A stretch of 13,554 bases of DNA from Acetatifactor sp. (GTDB taxonomy: Bacteria; Bacillota; Clostridia; Lachnospirales; Lachnospiraceae), in contig JAEDDX010000063.1 of assembly GCA_016293615.1 (NCBI GenBank), forward strand, positions 1 to 13,554, in the 5' to 3' direction. Positions 6,649 through 13,499 of this stretch are shown piece after piece. A model generated the notes under the pieces. The model did not search any database. It saw only the letters and a program-made list of their open reading frames with translations, and was not told the DNA's origin. How positions within the stretch are numbered: position 1 is the stretch's first letter; each line of letters begins with the position of its first letter. A program made the position numbers and the translations under genes.

Positions 6649-8736
6649 ATGAGTTATAATATGGACGATATTTTCAGTAACCTGGGCAGTGCGGGAAGGC
6701 CCAACTACACTTTAGAGGAAATTGAAGCCGCAAAAAAACGTCAGAAGAAGTACGGCGGCACCTTCCTGGAGAATCTGCAGGCAATCGCTCCCGAGAAGGC
6801 TAAGGCGCAGGCTGCTGCCCCCATAACCCTGGATACCCTGCGCGATTCCGCAGAAAAAGCTGCCAAAGCACAGGCTGCCCTGGAAAAAGCTACCACACAC
6901 ACTGCCGAAGACATTTCAGCCAGCATCAAGGAGCTGAATGCCAGCATCGCCATGGATTTCGGCATCAAAGAGCCTGTACCCGAAGTACTTTCGGAGCCTG
7001 CTAAGGTTCTGGATCAGTTCAACGGACTTACGGACGCGCTCAGGAAAGCGGTCTTTGGGCAGGACGATTTTCTGAAAAAGCTCGTCATCGCCTTCAAGCG
7101 CCCCTTTGTCTCCGAGCGGGACAGCAATGATGCCATGAACAGCATATTCATCACGGGACCCGCCTGTACCGGCAAGCACTACGCTCTCACTGTATTGGCG
7201 GAGGAGCTTTCCAAACGGCGTATCATCAAAAACCCCGGCATCTGCACCATCGACTTGTCCCTGTATCCCACCGCCAACGAAGAAAAGCTTTTCCTGCAGG
7301 ACCTCTATGCGGCGCTGCAGAGTGACTCGTCTTTGATCGCCTTCGAAAACATAGAAGCCTGTCACATCTCTATGCTGACAAGGTTAAGCGACCTCGTCTC
7401 CACCGGAGAATGCAGACTTGCCGAGCGATACATTATGCAGAACGGACAGCTGATCAATGTTGCCAACGCCTTTGCCGGCAACGCCATCGGCTCCTTCGAG
7501 GCCAAAGGCAAATACCTGCTCTTTATCAGTTCCAAACCGGTGGATAAGCTCGCCGGTATTATGGGTGCGCCCTTTGTCAATGCTCTGGGCGACATCTGTC
7601 AGACCGCCGCTCTCGATGAGGAAGCGGTAAAAAAGATCTCCGCAGAGCGCGAGAAGCAATTGATCGACAAATGCAAAAAACAGCTCAACTACGATATTAC
7701 CGTGGAAGAGTCCTTCCGCGAGTACCTGCTCTCTTTAACTTCCAAGGGGCGCGCACTGTCCGGCGTACTGAACGGTTACATGGATACCGTAAAGGCTCTG
7801 ACCGAGCTTCGGCTGGAGCGCGACGACCTTCAAACCAACGCGCTGACTCTTCAGTGTGACGACGGCAAACCCGTCATCGTCGCAGGGGAAGAGAGGATTT
7901 CCATGAACGCTCTCCTTCCCGGCGGTTACAACGGCGAGCTTGACAGTGTCAAAGCGGAAATGGATTCCATCGTGGGTCTGAAGGAAGTCAAGGACTATAT
8001 CTACAGTCTGGAAGAATATTTCGGCGTGCAGAAACGCAGGCGTGAGGCAGGCTTAAAAGCCGGCGAAGTCAACAAACATATGATTTTCACGGGGAATCCC
8101 GGCACCGGTAAGACGACCATTGCCCGTATCGTCAGCAAATACCTCAAGGCGATCGGCGTTCTCTCCGGCGGACAGCTGGTAGAGGTTTCCAGAGCGGATC
8201 TGGTAGGCCGCTATGTCGGTCACACTGCCCCTTTGGTGAACCAGGTGGTAAAATCCGCCCTCGGCGGCGTCCTTTTCATCGATGAGGCGTACAGCCTCCA
8301 TCGCGGCAGGGAAGACAGCTTCGGTCTGGAAGCCATCGACACCCTGGTGAAGGCAATCGAGGATAACAGAGACGATCTGATCGTGATTCTGGCGGGTTAC
8401 TCCAACGAAATGCAGACCTTCCTGGAGTCCAATTCGGGATTAAAGAGCCGTTTCCCCAATATCATCGACTTCCCCGACTATACCGGCGAAGAGCTTCTTG
8501 CCATCGGCAAGCTTACCGCTAAGTCCAAGGGCTACAAGATCGATGAGGCCGCAGAACCCGCACTCCTGTCCTACTTCAACATGGTGCAGGCTACCCGGGC
8601 GATGGATGCCGGAAACGGTCGTCTCGTTCGAAACAAGCTGGAGGAAGCGATCCTGAATCAGTCCAGAAGACTGGTCGCAGAACCGGGTGCCGACATGAGC
8701 CTGCTGCTTGAGATGGATTTTGAATTGAATGATTAA
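6649..8736 (+). CDS. Two-module AAA+ ATPase, C-terminal module CbbX/SpoVK-like
   Basis: 695 residues from the ATG at 6649, chosen because GGAGG ends 6 bases upstream; an extended frame from 6559 would cover the promoter. Seen: an Ala/Lys/Glu-rich N-terminal region (about 20-110); a first AAA-like module (about 130-330) with a degenerate P-loop GPACTGKH (170-177, His in place of Ser/Thr) and FENIE (232-236) where Walker B should be; then a canonical AAA module (about 435-690). The latter has MDSIVGLKEVKD, Walker A GNPGTGKTT (482-490), pore loop GRYVGHT (520-526), Walker B VLFIDEA (541-547), Arg finger SRF (600-602) and sensor-2-like GNGRLVRN (655-662). The second module closely resembles SpoVK/CbxX/EccA proteins, hexameric remodelling ATPases. 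The client is unknown; no sporulation or type VII secretion genes are visible here. It is the only plus-strand gene in the window. Confidence 0.9.
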   Translation: MSYNMDDIFSNLGSAGRPNYTLEEIEAAKKRQKKYGGTFLENLQAIAPEKAKAQAAAPITLDTLRDSAEKAAKAQAALEKATTHTAEDISASIKELNASIAMDFGIKEPVPEVLSEPAKVLDQFNGLTDALRKAVFGQDDFLKKLVIAFKRPFVSERDSNDAMNSIFITGPACTGKHYALTVLAEELSKRRIIKNPGICTIDLSLYPTANEEKLFLQDLYAALQSDSSLIAFENIEACHISMLTRLSDLVSTGECRLAERYIMQNGQLINVANAFAGNAIGSFEAKGKYLLFISSKPVDKLAGIMGAPFVNALGDICQTAALDEEAVKKISAEREKQLIDKCKKQLNYDITVEESFREYLLSLTSKGRALSGVLNGYMDTVKALTELRLERDDLQTNALTLQCDDGKPVIVAGEERISMNALLPGGYNGELDSVKAEMDSIVGLKEVKDYIYSLEEYFGVQKRRREAGLKAGEVNKHMIFTGNPGTGKTTIARIVSKYLKAIGVLSGGQLVEVSRADLVGRYVGHTAPLVNQVVKSALGGVLFIDEAYSLHRGREDSFGLEAIDTLVKAIEDNRDDLIVILAGYSNEMQTFLESNSGLKSRFPNIIDFPDYTGEELLAIGKLTAKSKGYKIDEAAEPALLSYFNMVQATRAMDAGNGRLVRNKLEEAILNQSRRLVAEPGADMSLLLEMDFELND

Positions 8737-8744
8737 CACAAGTA

Positions 8745-8782
8745 AAAGCGCTGTGTGTCTGCCACCGGACACACAGCGCTTT
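8745..8782. terminator. Shared terminator between convergent genes
   Basis: A perfect 15-base-pair stem (AAAGCGCTGTGTGTC and its complement, 8745-8759 and 8768-8782) with an 8-base loop sits between the AAA gene stop (8736) and the YbjQ gene stop (8787). Both sides have only short T tails; it probably serves both converging units. Confidence 0.8.
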
Positions 8783-8786
8783 GGTA

Positions 8787-9101
8787 TCAATCCAGAATCT
8801 TAACGGCGGTGCCGTAAGCGACCACCTCTGCCGCTCCCTGCATCACAGCGGATGAGCTGTAGCGGACGCCCACAATTGCATCGGCGCCCATGGCAACTGC
8901 CTCGTCCACCATTCTCTTGGTCGCAATCTGGCGTGCTTCAATCAGCATCTCCGTGTAACCGGCGATCTCTCCGCCCACCAGGGTCTTCATTCCTGCCATG
9001 AAGTCGCGGCCGATGTTTTTGGACTGCACAACGGTTCCTTTTGCGATCCCGAGCGCCTCGATCTGTTTTCCGGGAATACAGTCAATATTTACTAGCTTCA
9101 T
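8787..9101 (-). CDS. YbjQ family (UPF0145) protein
   Basis: 104 residues, the usual size for this family. Seen: GKQIEALGIAKGTVVQSKNIGRDF, GGEIAGYTEMLIEARQIA and GADAIVGVRYSSSAVM, all hallmark stretches of YbjQ proteins, small soluble pentamer-forming proteins of unclear role sometimes annotated as heavy-metal-binding. The start at 9101 lies 20 bases inside the end of the MerR gene and uses a GGAGGAG site within that gene, a sign of translational coupling. It is the last gene of the yhfC-merR-ybjQ group and is followed by the terminator at 8745-8782. Confidence 0.9.
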   Translation of the reverse strand: MKLVNIDCIPGKQIEALGIAKGTVVQSKNIGRDFMAGMKTLVGGEIAGYTEMLIEARQIATKRMVDEAVAMGADAIVGVRYSSSAVMQGAAEVVAYGTAVKILD

Positions 9102-9723
9102 CTTCTTCTCCTCCGTTGATCTCTCTTAATCTAAGAATCAGTGCGCATACCACACCGATCATTACCGCAAGCAATGGCAGGGTCATCAGAAGCAGTATGC
9201 CGACGGGCATGGGTTCCGTGACATAAGCCCAGCAGAACAGCGCCATAAGCGCCAGCATGAGCGCCACAAAAAAAGCCGCTGCAATGATGGGACCGATCTT
9301 TTTCTTTCTGATATCCTTCTTTTCAATATCCATAAAGTGCGTTCCCTCCTCCTCGAGCCGTTCCATCTCCCCCAAATATTTCGAAGCGTCCAGCATCTCC
9401 AGGGACGCGACCTCCTTGCTCATTCCGGTGCATAACTCCATGATCAGACCGATATCATGCTGTTTATGGTTCAGATAGATGATATGTCTTTCCATACAGT
9501 CCGAAAATCCAAGCTTTCCCTCCTGTAGCATGCGGATTTCTTCGATGGGAACAGACAGCTTACGCAGCAGCTTGATTCTCTCCAACGCTTTGACATCGTT
9601 CTCCGTGTACTCCCTGTAACCGTTTTCCGGATTCCGGGAAGGGTTCAAAAGTCCCTGCTCCTCATAGAAGCGAATATTCTTTTTGGTAATTCCCACCAAT
9701 TCCTCAACTCGATTGATTTTCAT
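9082..9723 (-). CDS. MerR-family regulator with two C-terminal membrane helices
   Basis: 213 residues. Seen: an N-terminal MerR winged helix (about 1-70: VEELVGITKKNIRFYEEQGLLNPSRN...GYREYTENDV), a helical dimerisation region (about 75-135), a Lys-rich stretch (135-143), and two strongly hydrophobic segments (about 144-167 and 172-197) joined by a short turn, then an acidic tail. The DNA-binding half should be cytosolic and tethered to the membrane. No Cys-based metal pocket typical of MerR/CueR is seen. The start follows the upstream protease stop by 11 bases with only a weak AGGA site, so translation is probably coupled. It overlaps the ybjQ-like gene by 20 bases. It may regulate its own operon through the dyad at 10561-10578. 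Confidence 0.88.
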   Translation of the reverse strand: MKINRVEELVGITKKNIRFYEEQGLLNPSRNPENGYREYTENDVKALERIKLLRKLSVPIEEIRMLQEGKLGFSDCMERHIIYLNHKQHDIGLIMELCTGMSKEVASLEMLDASKYLGEMERLEEEGTHFMDIEKKDIRKKKIGPIIAAAFFVALMLALMALFCWAYVTEPMPVGILLLMTLPLLAVMIGVVCALILRLREINGGEEDEASKY

Positions 9724-9734
9724 CTGTCATGATC

Positions 9735-10529
9735 CTATTCCGCACTCTTATTCTGACACAGTTTGACGGTCAACAGCAAAAAGGCAAGCACGATGATCGC
9801 GATGACAAGCTCCGTCACGGCCACACCAAAAAACCTGCTGATCATCACTGCCGCAAAGTCCATCGCAAAATGCATCGCAAACGCAAGCAGGAAACAGAAG
9901 CCCTGCCCCTTTGCGGATACACTTCTCCACACAAGAACGGACATGACCATATGTCCCGTCACGGCAATCAGCCTCTCAAGCACACCCACCAAAAACATGG
10001 CAGCCCCCGTGCTTGCCAGAACATCAATCTGCACCAGGAATGCTTCCTGCTGGTCCGCGGGGAGCATTTTCGTGATCTCCTCCAGGCGGCCGGAATTGAC
10101 CATGGCAGCGACCATCAGATTGCTGCACATTCCTACCACCAGAATGTAAAAGCACTCGAAGCCGCCGTGTCCGGCGCCGAACATCAGTCCCGTCCCGGCA
10201 TCGGTCACTTTGCGGGCATGCAGAATACGCATGGAAATGTATCTTCCCACTTCCTCAAAGGTCGCAGCTGCAAGCGCACCGTACAGACCATACAGCCAGA
10301 TATTCTCCGTCAGTACTTTTCCGAGACTGCCGGCCAATACTGCTCTGTGCAGCAGGGATTCCAGAACCATCGCAAAGACCACAAAGGTCCCGCAGCCGAC
10401 AAAAAAGGGAACGATTTTGCATTTGTAACGAAACCGTAACACCAAAAACAGCCCAAGCGGGATCACCACCCCTGCAATCAGCGAAATCGTCATTGCCGCC
10501 ATGGCGGCCGTTGAAACATGATACTCCAT
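9735..10529 (-). CDS. YhfC-family intramembrane metalloprotease
   Basis: 264 residues with about seven to eight hydrophobic segments. Seen: FEEVGRY (E92, E93), GAGHGGFE (H121, E125), GVLERLIAVTGH (E185, H193) and MHFAMDF (H220, D224). The order Glu-Glu-x-x-Arg, His/Glu, then His-x-x-x-Asp matches the YhfC family, which shares its motif logic with the PrsW/CPBP membrane proteases; proteolytic activity is inferred from family, not shown. The ATG at 10527-10529 has AGGAGG 7 bases upstream. It is followed within 11 bases by the membrane-tethered MerR gene, which makes that regulator a candidate substrate or partner. Confidence 0.85.
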   Translation of the reverse strand: MEYHVSTAAMAAMTISLIAGVVIPLGLFLVLRFRYKCKIVPFFVGCGTFVVFAMVLESLLHRAVLAGSLGKVLTENIWLYGLYGALAAATFEEVGRYISMRILHARKVTDAGTGLMFGAGHGGFECFYILVVGMCSNLMVAAMVNSGRLEEITKMLPADQQEAFLVQIDVLASTGAAMFLVGVLERLIAVTGHMVMSVLVWRSVSAKGQGFCFLLAFAMHFAMDFAAVMISRFFGVAVTELVIAIIVLAFLLLTVKLCQNKSAE

Positions 10530-10552
10530 TGAGATTCCTCCTCTTTATATGA

Positions 10553-10584
10553 AATAACCCGATGCCTGTACCGGCATCTGGAAA
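10553..10584 (-). promoter_or_regulatory. MerR-type promoter/operator candidate upstream of the YhfC gene
   Basis: The dyad GATGCC-GGTACA-GGCATC (10561-10578) sits in a 20-base spacer between TTTCCA (10579-10584) and GTTATT (10553-10558) on the minus strand. A dyad inside an over-long 19-20 base spacer is how MerR regulators work. The -10 is poor, and the hairpin could instead be a terminator for the gene ending at 10596. Confidence 0.35.
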
Positions 10585-10595
10585 GTGAACTGTTA

Positions 10596-11078
10596 CTATC
10601 TTTCGTCGGTCGCTCTCGCGTGGATGATTCTGAAGTGATAACACTCCGGATCAGGGCTTTCGATTTCCTGGATCAGCGAAAGTCCTTTGGGGATTCTGAT
10701 ATTGAACATCGTGCTGATGAACTCCTTATTGTCGGCAAAGGGCTGTCCGTCGGGGGTCTGCACATTGGCATAATGGTCGGGCTCAATGCCCTGGGCGTAC
10801 AGCTTATCCGCGTCGGCATCCATTCCGTTGTAGGCGATAATGAGGCTTCCGTCCATCATATAGGCAACTCCGCCGAAGAATTCTCCCGCAAAATCATGTC
10901 CCTCGCCCGCTGTTCTCATATAGGTGATCAGACTGTGCAGAAGAAATTCCTTCACTGCATTGGTGTCCTTTTTTATCTTCAATGTCGTATAACGATAGGC
11001 ACCCTGCGGAAAGTGCGGCACAATGATTGAAATAAAATCGTGAAACCCAAGATCCTCAAATGTATATAATGTCTCCAT
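10596..11078 (-). CDS. Conserved-looking protein of unknown function
   Basis: 160 residues, no family recognised. Seen: no signal peptide and no membrane segment; mixed alpha/beta composition, acidic overall, with a Gly-rich stretch (AGEFFGGVAYMMDGSLIIAYNGMDADADK, about 64-92) and a C-terminal IPKGLSLIQEIESPDPECYHFRIIHAR. It is probably a soluble cytosolic protein. The ATG at 11078 has AGGAG and GGA sites 6-12 bases upstream, and a promoter with a TTGACG -35 lies further upstream. The YhfC gene begins 66 bases after its stop in the same direction, so it may be the first gene of that operon or an independent unit ended by the hairpin at 10561-10578. Confidence 0.75.
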   Translation of the reverse strand: METLYTFEDLGFHDFISIIVPHFPQGAYRYTTLKIKKDTNAVKEFLLHSLITYMRTAGEGHDFAGEFFGGVAYMMDGSLIIAYNGMDADADKLYAQGIEPDHYANVQTPDGQPFADNKEFISTMFNIRIPKGLSLIQEIESPDPECYHFRIIHARATDER

Positions 11079-11104
11079 GAAATATCCTCTCCTGCGTATG
11101 CAGC

Positions 11105-11120
11105 GAGCGCTTTTGCGCTC
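11105..11120. other. Hairpin in the leader of the unknown gene
   Basis: GAGCGC-TTTT-GCGCTC inverted repeat between the promoter and the ribosome binding site of the gene starting at 11078. It would form a short stem-loop in the 5' leader on the minus strand. No riboswitch class is recognised. Confidence 0.35.
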
Positions 11121-11132
11121 CTGTTTTCTTCT

Positions 11133-11162
11133 ATTTTACCTGTATGTATGGTCTTTCGTCAA
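11133..11162 (-). promoter_or_regulatory. Promoter of the unknown gene at 10596-11078
   Basis: On the minus strand TTGACG (11157-11162) and TAAAAT (11133-11138) are separated by 18 bases, about 55 bases before the ATG. Confidence 0.6.
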
Positions 11163-11165
11163 CTG

Positions 11166-11181
11166 CTTTCCTTCGGGAAAG
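11166..11181. other. Short hairpin between fur-like gene and next promoter
   Basis: CTTTCC-TTCG-GGAAAG forms a six-pair stem with a UUCG loop on the plus strand and a CGAA loop on the minus strand. It lies between the fur-like gene stop (11259) and the promoter at 11133-11162. A role as transcription end of the fur-like gene is possible, but there is no T tail on the minus strand. Apart from this and a weak ATCTCA/TGAGAT repeat at 11237-11252, the stretch 11163-11258 shows nothing. Confidence 0.3.
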
Positions 11182-11258
11182 TCATTTTACCTTTGAAAAT
11201 ATATGATACCTCTCTAAAGAATGTACTTCTATGCAAATCTCATTGTTGAGATCTTTTA

Positions 11259-11732
11259 TCATTTACACTCCATATCACATGGTTCTACAACAACACTTGC
11301 AACTTTCTGTGTACCCGCATATCCCAGGCACCGCAGACCTTCCGATATCACATTGTACCATTCACCGGATGATAATCTGCAAATGCTTTTGTCGTCTAAT
11401 TCAATCATGCAGATACCTTCTCTGCCACAATTCATACCACAGGAAATATGATACATATTCTTTCGACTGATGGCTCCTATTTCTTCTAAGAGATGAACCA
11501 TTCGATATACTGTGGCAGCACCAATGGAAGGATCTACTGCAACCGCTTTATAATATATTTCCTTACAGCACGCACATTCCTCCTGTAATATAATGTCTAA
11601 TAAAATCTTTCTCTGTTTCGTTATTCTGCATCCGTTTTCTTTTAGGCTCTGTAACACCATTTCTTTCTGCATTCTTGTCCTGTGATAGTTCGCTGCTAAT
11701 TTGTTTTCCGATTTTATCACGTCCTTTTCCAA
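11259..11732 (-). CDS. Fur-family regulator, unusually Cys-rich
   Basis: 157 residues. Seen: a Fur winged-helix region (about 22-92) with NGCRITKQRKILLDIIL, EIYYKA, IGAATVYRMVHLLEEIGAIS; then a short dimerisation/metal part. Eleven Cys are present (35, 53, 55, 56, 98, 102, 108, 118, 135, 152, 156), while the usual His-rich Fur sites (HxH after the wing, the CxxC pairs) are absent; CACC replaces the usual H-x-x-A before EEIY. The start is TTG at 11730-11732, preceded by AAAGGAG at 7 bases. It follows the FeoB-associated gene by 75 bases with a terminator hairpin between, so it may depend on read-through or a weak promoter of its own. Context suggests iron-linked control of the feo genes. Lower GC than the genes to its left. 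Confidence 0.85.
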   Translation of the reverse strand: MEKDVIKSENKLAANYHRTRMQKEMVLQSLKENGCRITKQRKILLDIILQEECACCKEIYYKAVAVDPSIGAATVYRMVHLLEEIGAISRKNMYHISCGMNCGREGICMIELDDKSICRLSSGEWYNVISEGLRCLGYAGTQKVASVVVEPCDMECK

Positions 11733-11777
11733 ATTTTTGCTCCTTTCACATTTTCAATAAGAATATCTCTATAAATA

Positions 11778-11803
11778 ATGCCTGCACAAAAAAGTGCAGG
11801 CAT
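11778..11803 (-). terminator. Terminator after the FeoB-associated gene
   Basis: A perfect 10-base-pair stem ATGCCTGCAC/GTGCAGGCAT with a 6-base loop, 4 bases after the stop codon of the FeoB-associated gene. On the minus strand the tail is TTATTTATAG, so termination is probably partial and could let some transcription enter the fur-like gene. Confidence 0.7.
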
Positions 11804-11807
11804 AGTC

Positions 11808-11987
11808 TTAATTGCTATCAGTATGGCAATTACAGTTTCTCTTTACCTCTCCACATCCATTTGCCTGGCAGCACCCTGCAGCCGGACATCCGATACATCT
11901 GGTGCCTTTCTTCTTTTCCTTCCATATGTAAAGGACTGCTGCACCTACTAAAACCATCAGAATTCCAATGATAATCAAATTCTCCAT
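11808..11987 (-). CDS. FeoB-associated Cys-rich membrane protein
   Basis: 59 residues. Seen: an N-terminal membrane span (about 3-22: ENLIIIGILMVLVGAAVLYIW), a Lys-rich stop-transfer (KEKKKG), then a Cys-rich tail with CIGCPAAGCC, NGCG and NCNC (C31, C34, C39, C40, C45, C52, C54). This is the standard layout of the small partner protein encoded after feoB in clostridia; its role in ferrous-iron uptake is assumed from this association. The ATG at 11987 has AAAGGAG 5 bases upstream and lies 39 bases after the feoB stop codon. A terminator follows directly. The frame is intact although the feoB upstream is broken. Confidence 0.88.
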   Translation of the reverse strand: MENLIIIGILMVLVGAAVLYIWKEKKKGTRCIGCPAAGCCQANGCGEVKRNCNCHTDSN

Positions 11988-12026
11988 CGTAGCTCCTTTC
12001 TGGCTGAATCTATAAGACAGTCTATC

Positions 12027-13428
12027 TTATACCGCCTTTTTTAATTCATACTCTGATACAAACTGCTTATTCGTTTTATGAACAAGTCCAACTAAAACAG
12101 CAACCATAGCCATCACAGCAATAAGTCCCGGAACAAATCCGTTTCCAAGCTTACCTGTCGTAATCAGTGTACCTATCTGGTATACCAGAAAAGCGACTGT
12201 GTAACCTGTTCCCAGCTGAAGGGCAATGCCTCCCCACAGCCACTTTTTGCTCTGCATTTCTGAGTTCATGGCGCCAAGCGCTGCAAAACAAGGCGGTGTA
12301 TATAAGTTAAACATCAGGAATGCAAGAGCTGCTACCTTCGTAATCGCCATTGCAGATGCTACCACATTACCATCACCAACAAGTGCAAGCTCTTCTGTAT
12401 CAATAAAAGCACTTAAGCCATAGCATACCGCAAGTGTACCTACCACATTTTCTTTTGCAATAAAACCAGTTACCGCTGCCGCTGCAAGCTGCCATGCTGC
12501 TATACCAACGATTGGCACTAAGATAACTGCAATCGGGGAAGCAATGGAAGCAAGGATGGAAGTGCTTTCCATTCCTTCCTCCACCACCTGCAGATGCCAG
12601 TCAAAGGACTGCATAATCTGTACGATGGTATTACATACAAAAATAATGGTTCCTGCCTTGATGATGTATGCCTTGCCTCGGCTGAGCATAGAAACGATCG
12701 CTCTCTTCATACTTGGAATTTTATACTCCGGTAATTCGATAATAAAGAAAGATTTCCTGTATCTAAATCCTGTAATCGCTTTTATCAATAACGCTGCAAG
12801 GAGAATTAATACAATACCAACAAAGTACATGAGCGGTCCTACCCAAGGTGTATCCGGGAAAAATGCACCCACAAACAATGCAATAACAGGGAGCTTGGCT
12901 CCACAAGGCATAAACGGTGTCAGCATTGCTGTTGCTCTTCTTTCTCTCTCATTGCGGATGGTGCGGCATGCCATAATACCCGGAATGGCGCATCCGGTAC
13001 CGATTACCATAGGAATGACAGATTTGCCGGAAAGTCCCACTCTCTTAAAAATAGGATCCAGAACGACGGTTGCTCTTGCCATGTATCCGCAATCCTCCAA
13101 AAGGGCAATCAGGAATATCACTCTTGTTCAGTGCAACCACCACAGGAATGCCAAGTTCTAAAAGCTGTGTGGTAAAGAAAAGACTTCGACTTAAATTCGT
13201 AGCATCCACAATATTAATAATTGCATCAGGATTCTCATTCTTTACATAGGCACTGGTAATACTTTCCTCCGATGTAAATGGAGACATGGAATAAGCTCCC
13301 GGTAAGTCTACAGCAACTAATTCTTCCTTTCCGTCATAATAAGACCTTTTGATTGGGCTTTCCTTCTTCTCTACGGTAACGCCGGCCCAGTTTCCGACCT
13401 TTCCACTCCGTAGTATGCTGTTTATCAA
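12027..13428 (-). pseudogene. feoB: feoB, ferrous iron transporter B, broken by deletions and a frameshift
   Basis: Two out-of-frame pieces of one FeoB. The first (13428-13045) encodes part of the G domain: VGNWAGVTVEKKE (G2), DLPGAYSMSPFTSEE (G3) and NKSD (G4). It lacks a readable GxxxxGKT P-loop (G1), since the region before it has no such frame. At about 13121-13114 it switches out of frame. The second piece (13121-12027) resumes with IFLIALLEDCGYMARATVVLD and runs through the core membrane domain (VIGTGCAIPGIMACRTI, MLTPFMPCGAKLPV, ELPEYKIPS, ITGFIAKENVVGTLAV-like, LYTPPCFAALGAM) to a normal C-terminus. Compared with an ordinary FeoB (about 700-770 residues), roughly 250-280 residues are absent between G4 and LLEDCGYMARA: the G5 motif, the GDI domain and the first membrane helices. 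Not functional as a transporter as written. An assembly error is the alternative. Confidence 0.85.
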
Positions 13429-13499
13429 TACAGCATCAAGAAGGTTAGTTCTTTCTAACCATGTTGAGTTTAATATGACTAACTGTTCTTGTCAACATG
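13415..13499. repeat. Three inverted repeats ahead of the feoB remnant
   Basis: Seen: ATGCTGT/ACAGCAT (13415-13421 and 13430-13436, 8-base loop); GGTTAG-TTCTTT-CTAACC (13443-13460), placed at the expected +1 of the promoter; and CATGTTGA/TCAACATG (13460-13467 and 13492-13499) enclosing the promoter. GTTAG half-sites recall DtxR/IdeR-type operators but the spacing differs. The remaining bases up to 13554 are AT-rich, with the direct repeat TTTTCTCATTA at 13500-13510 and 13529-13539. Confidence 0.45.
13467..13495 (-). promoter_or_regulatory. Promoter candidate upstream of the feoB remnant
   Basis: On the minus strand a perfect TTGACA -35 (13490-13495) and a TAAACT -10 (13467-13472) are separated by 17 bases. 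The same bases could instead be a decayed feoB 5' end, so the call is tentative. Confidence 0.45.

Noticed and set aside
9729..10439. 236-codon His/Lys-rich frame on the plus strand
   Set aside because: Antisense to the YhfC gene; the His/Lys/Gln richness is what a hydrophobic membrane gene gives when read backwards.
12027..13428. Programmed frameshift joining the two feoB frames
   Set aside because: A frameshift could not restore the roughly 250-280 missing residues or the P-loop, and no slippery heptamer is seen at the junction.
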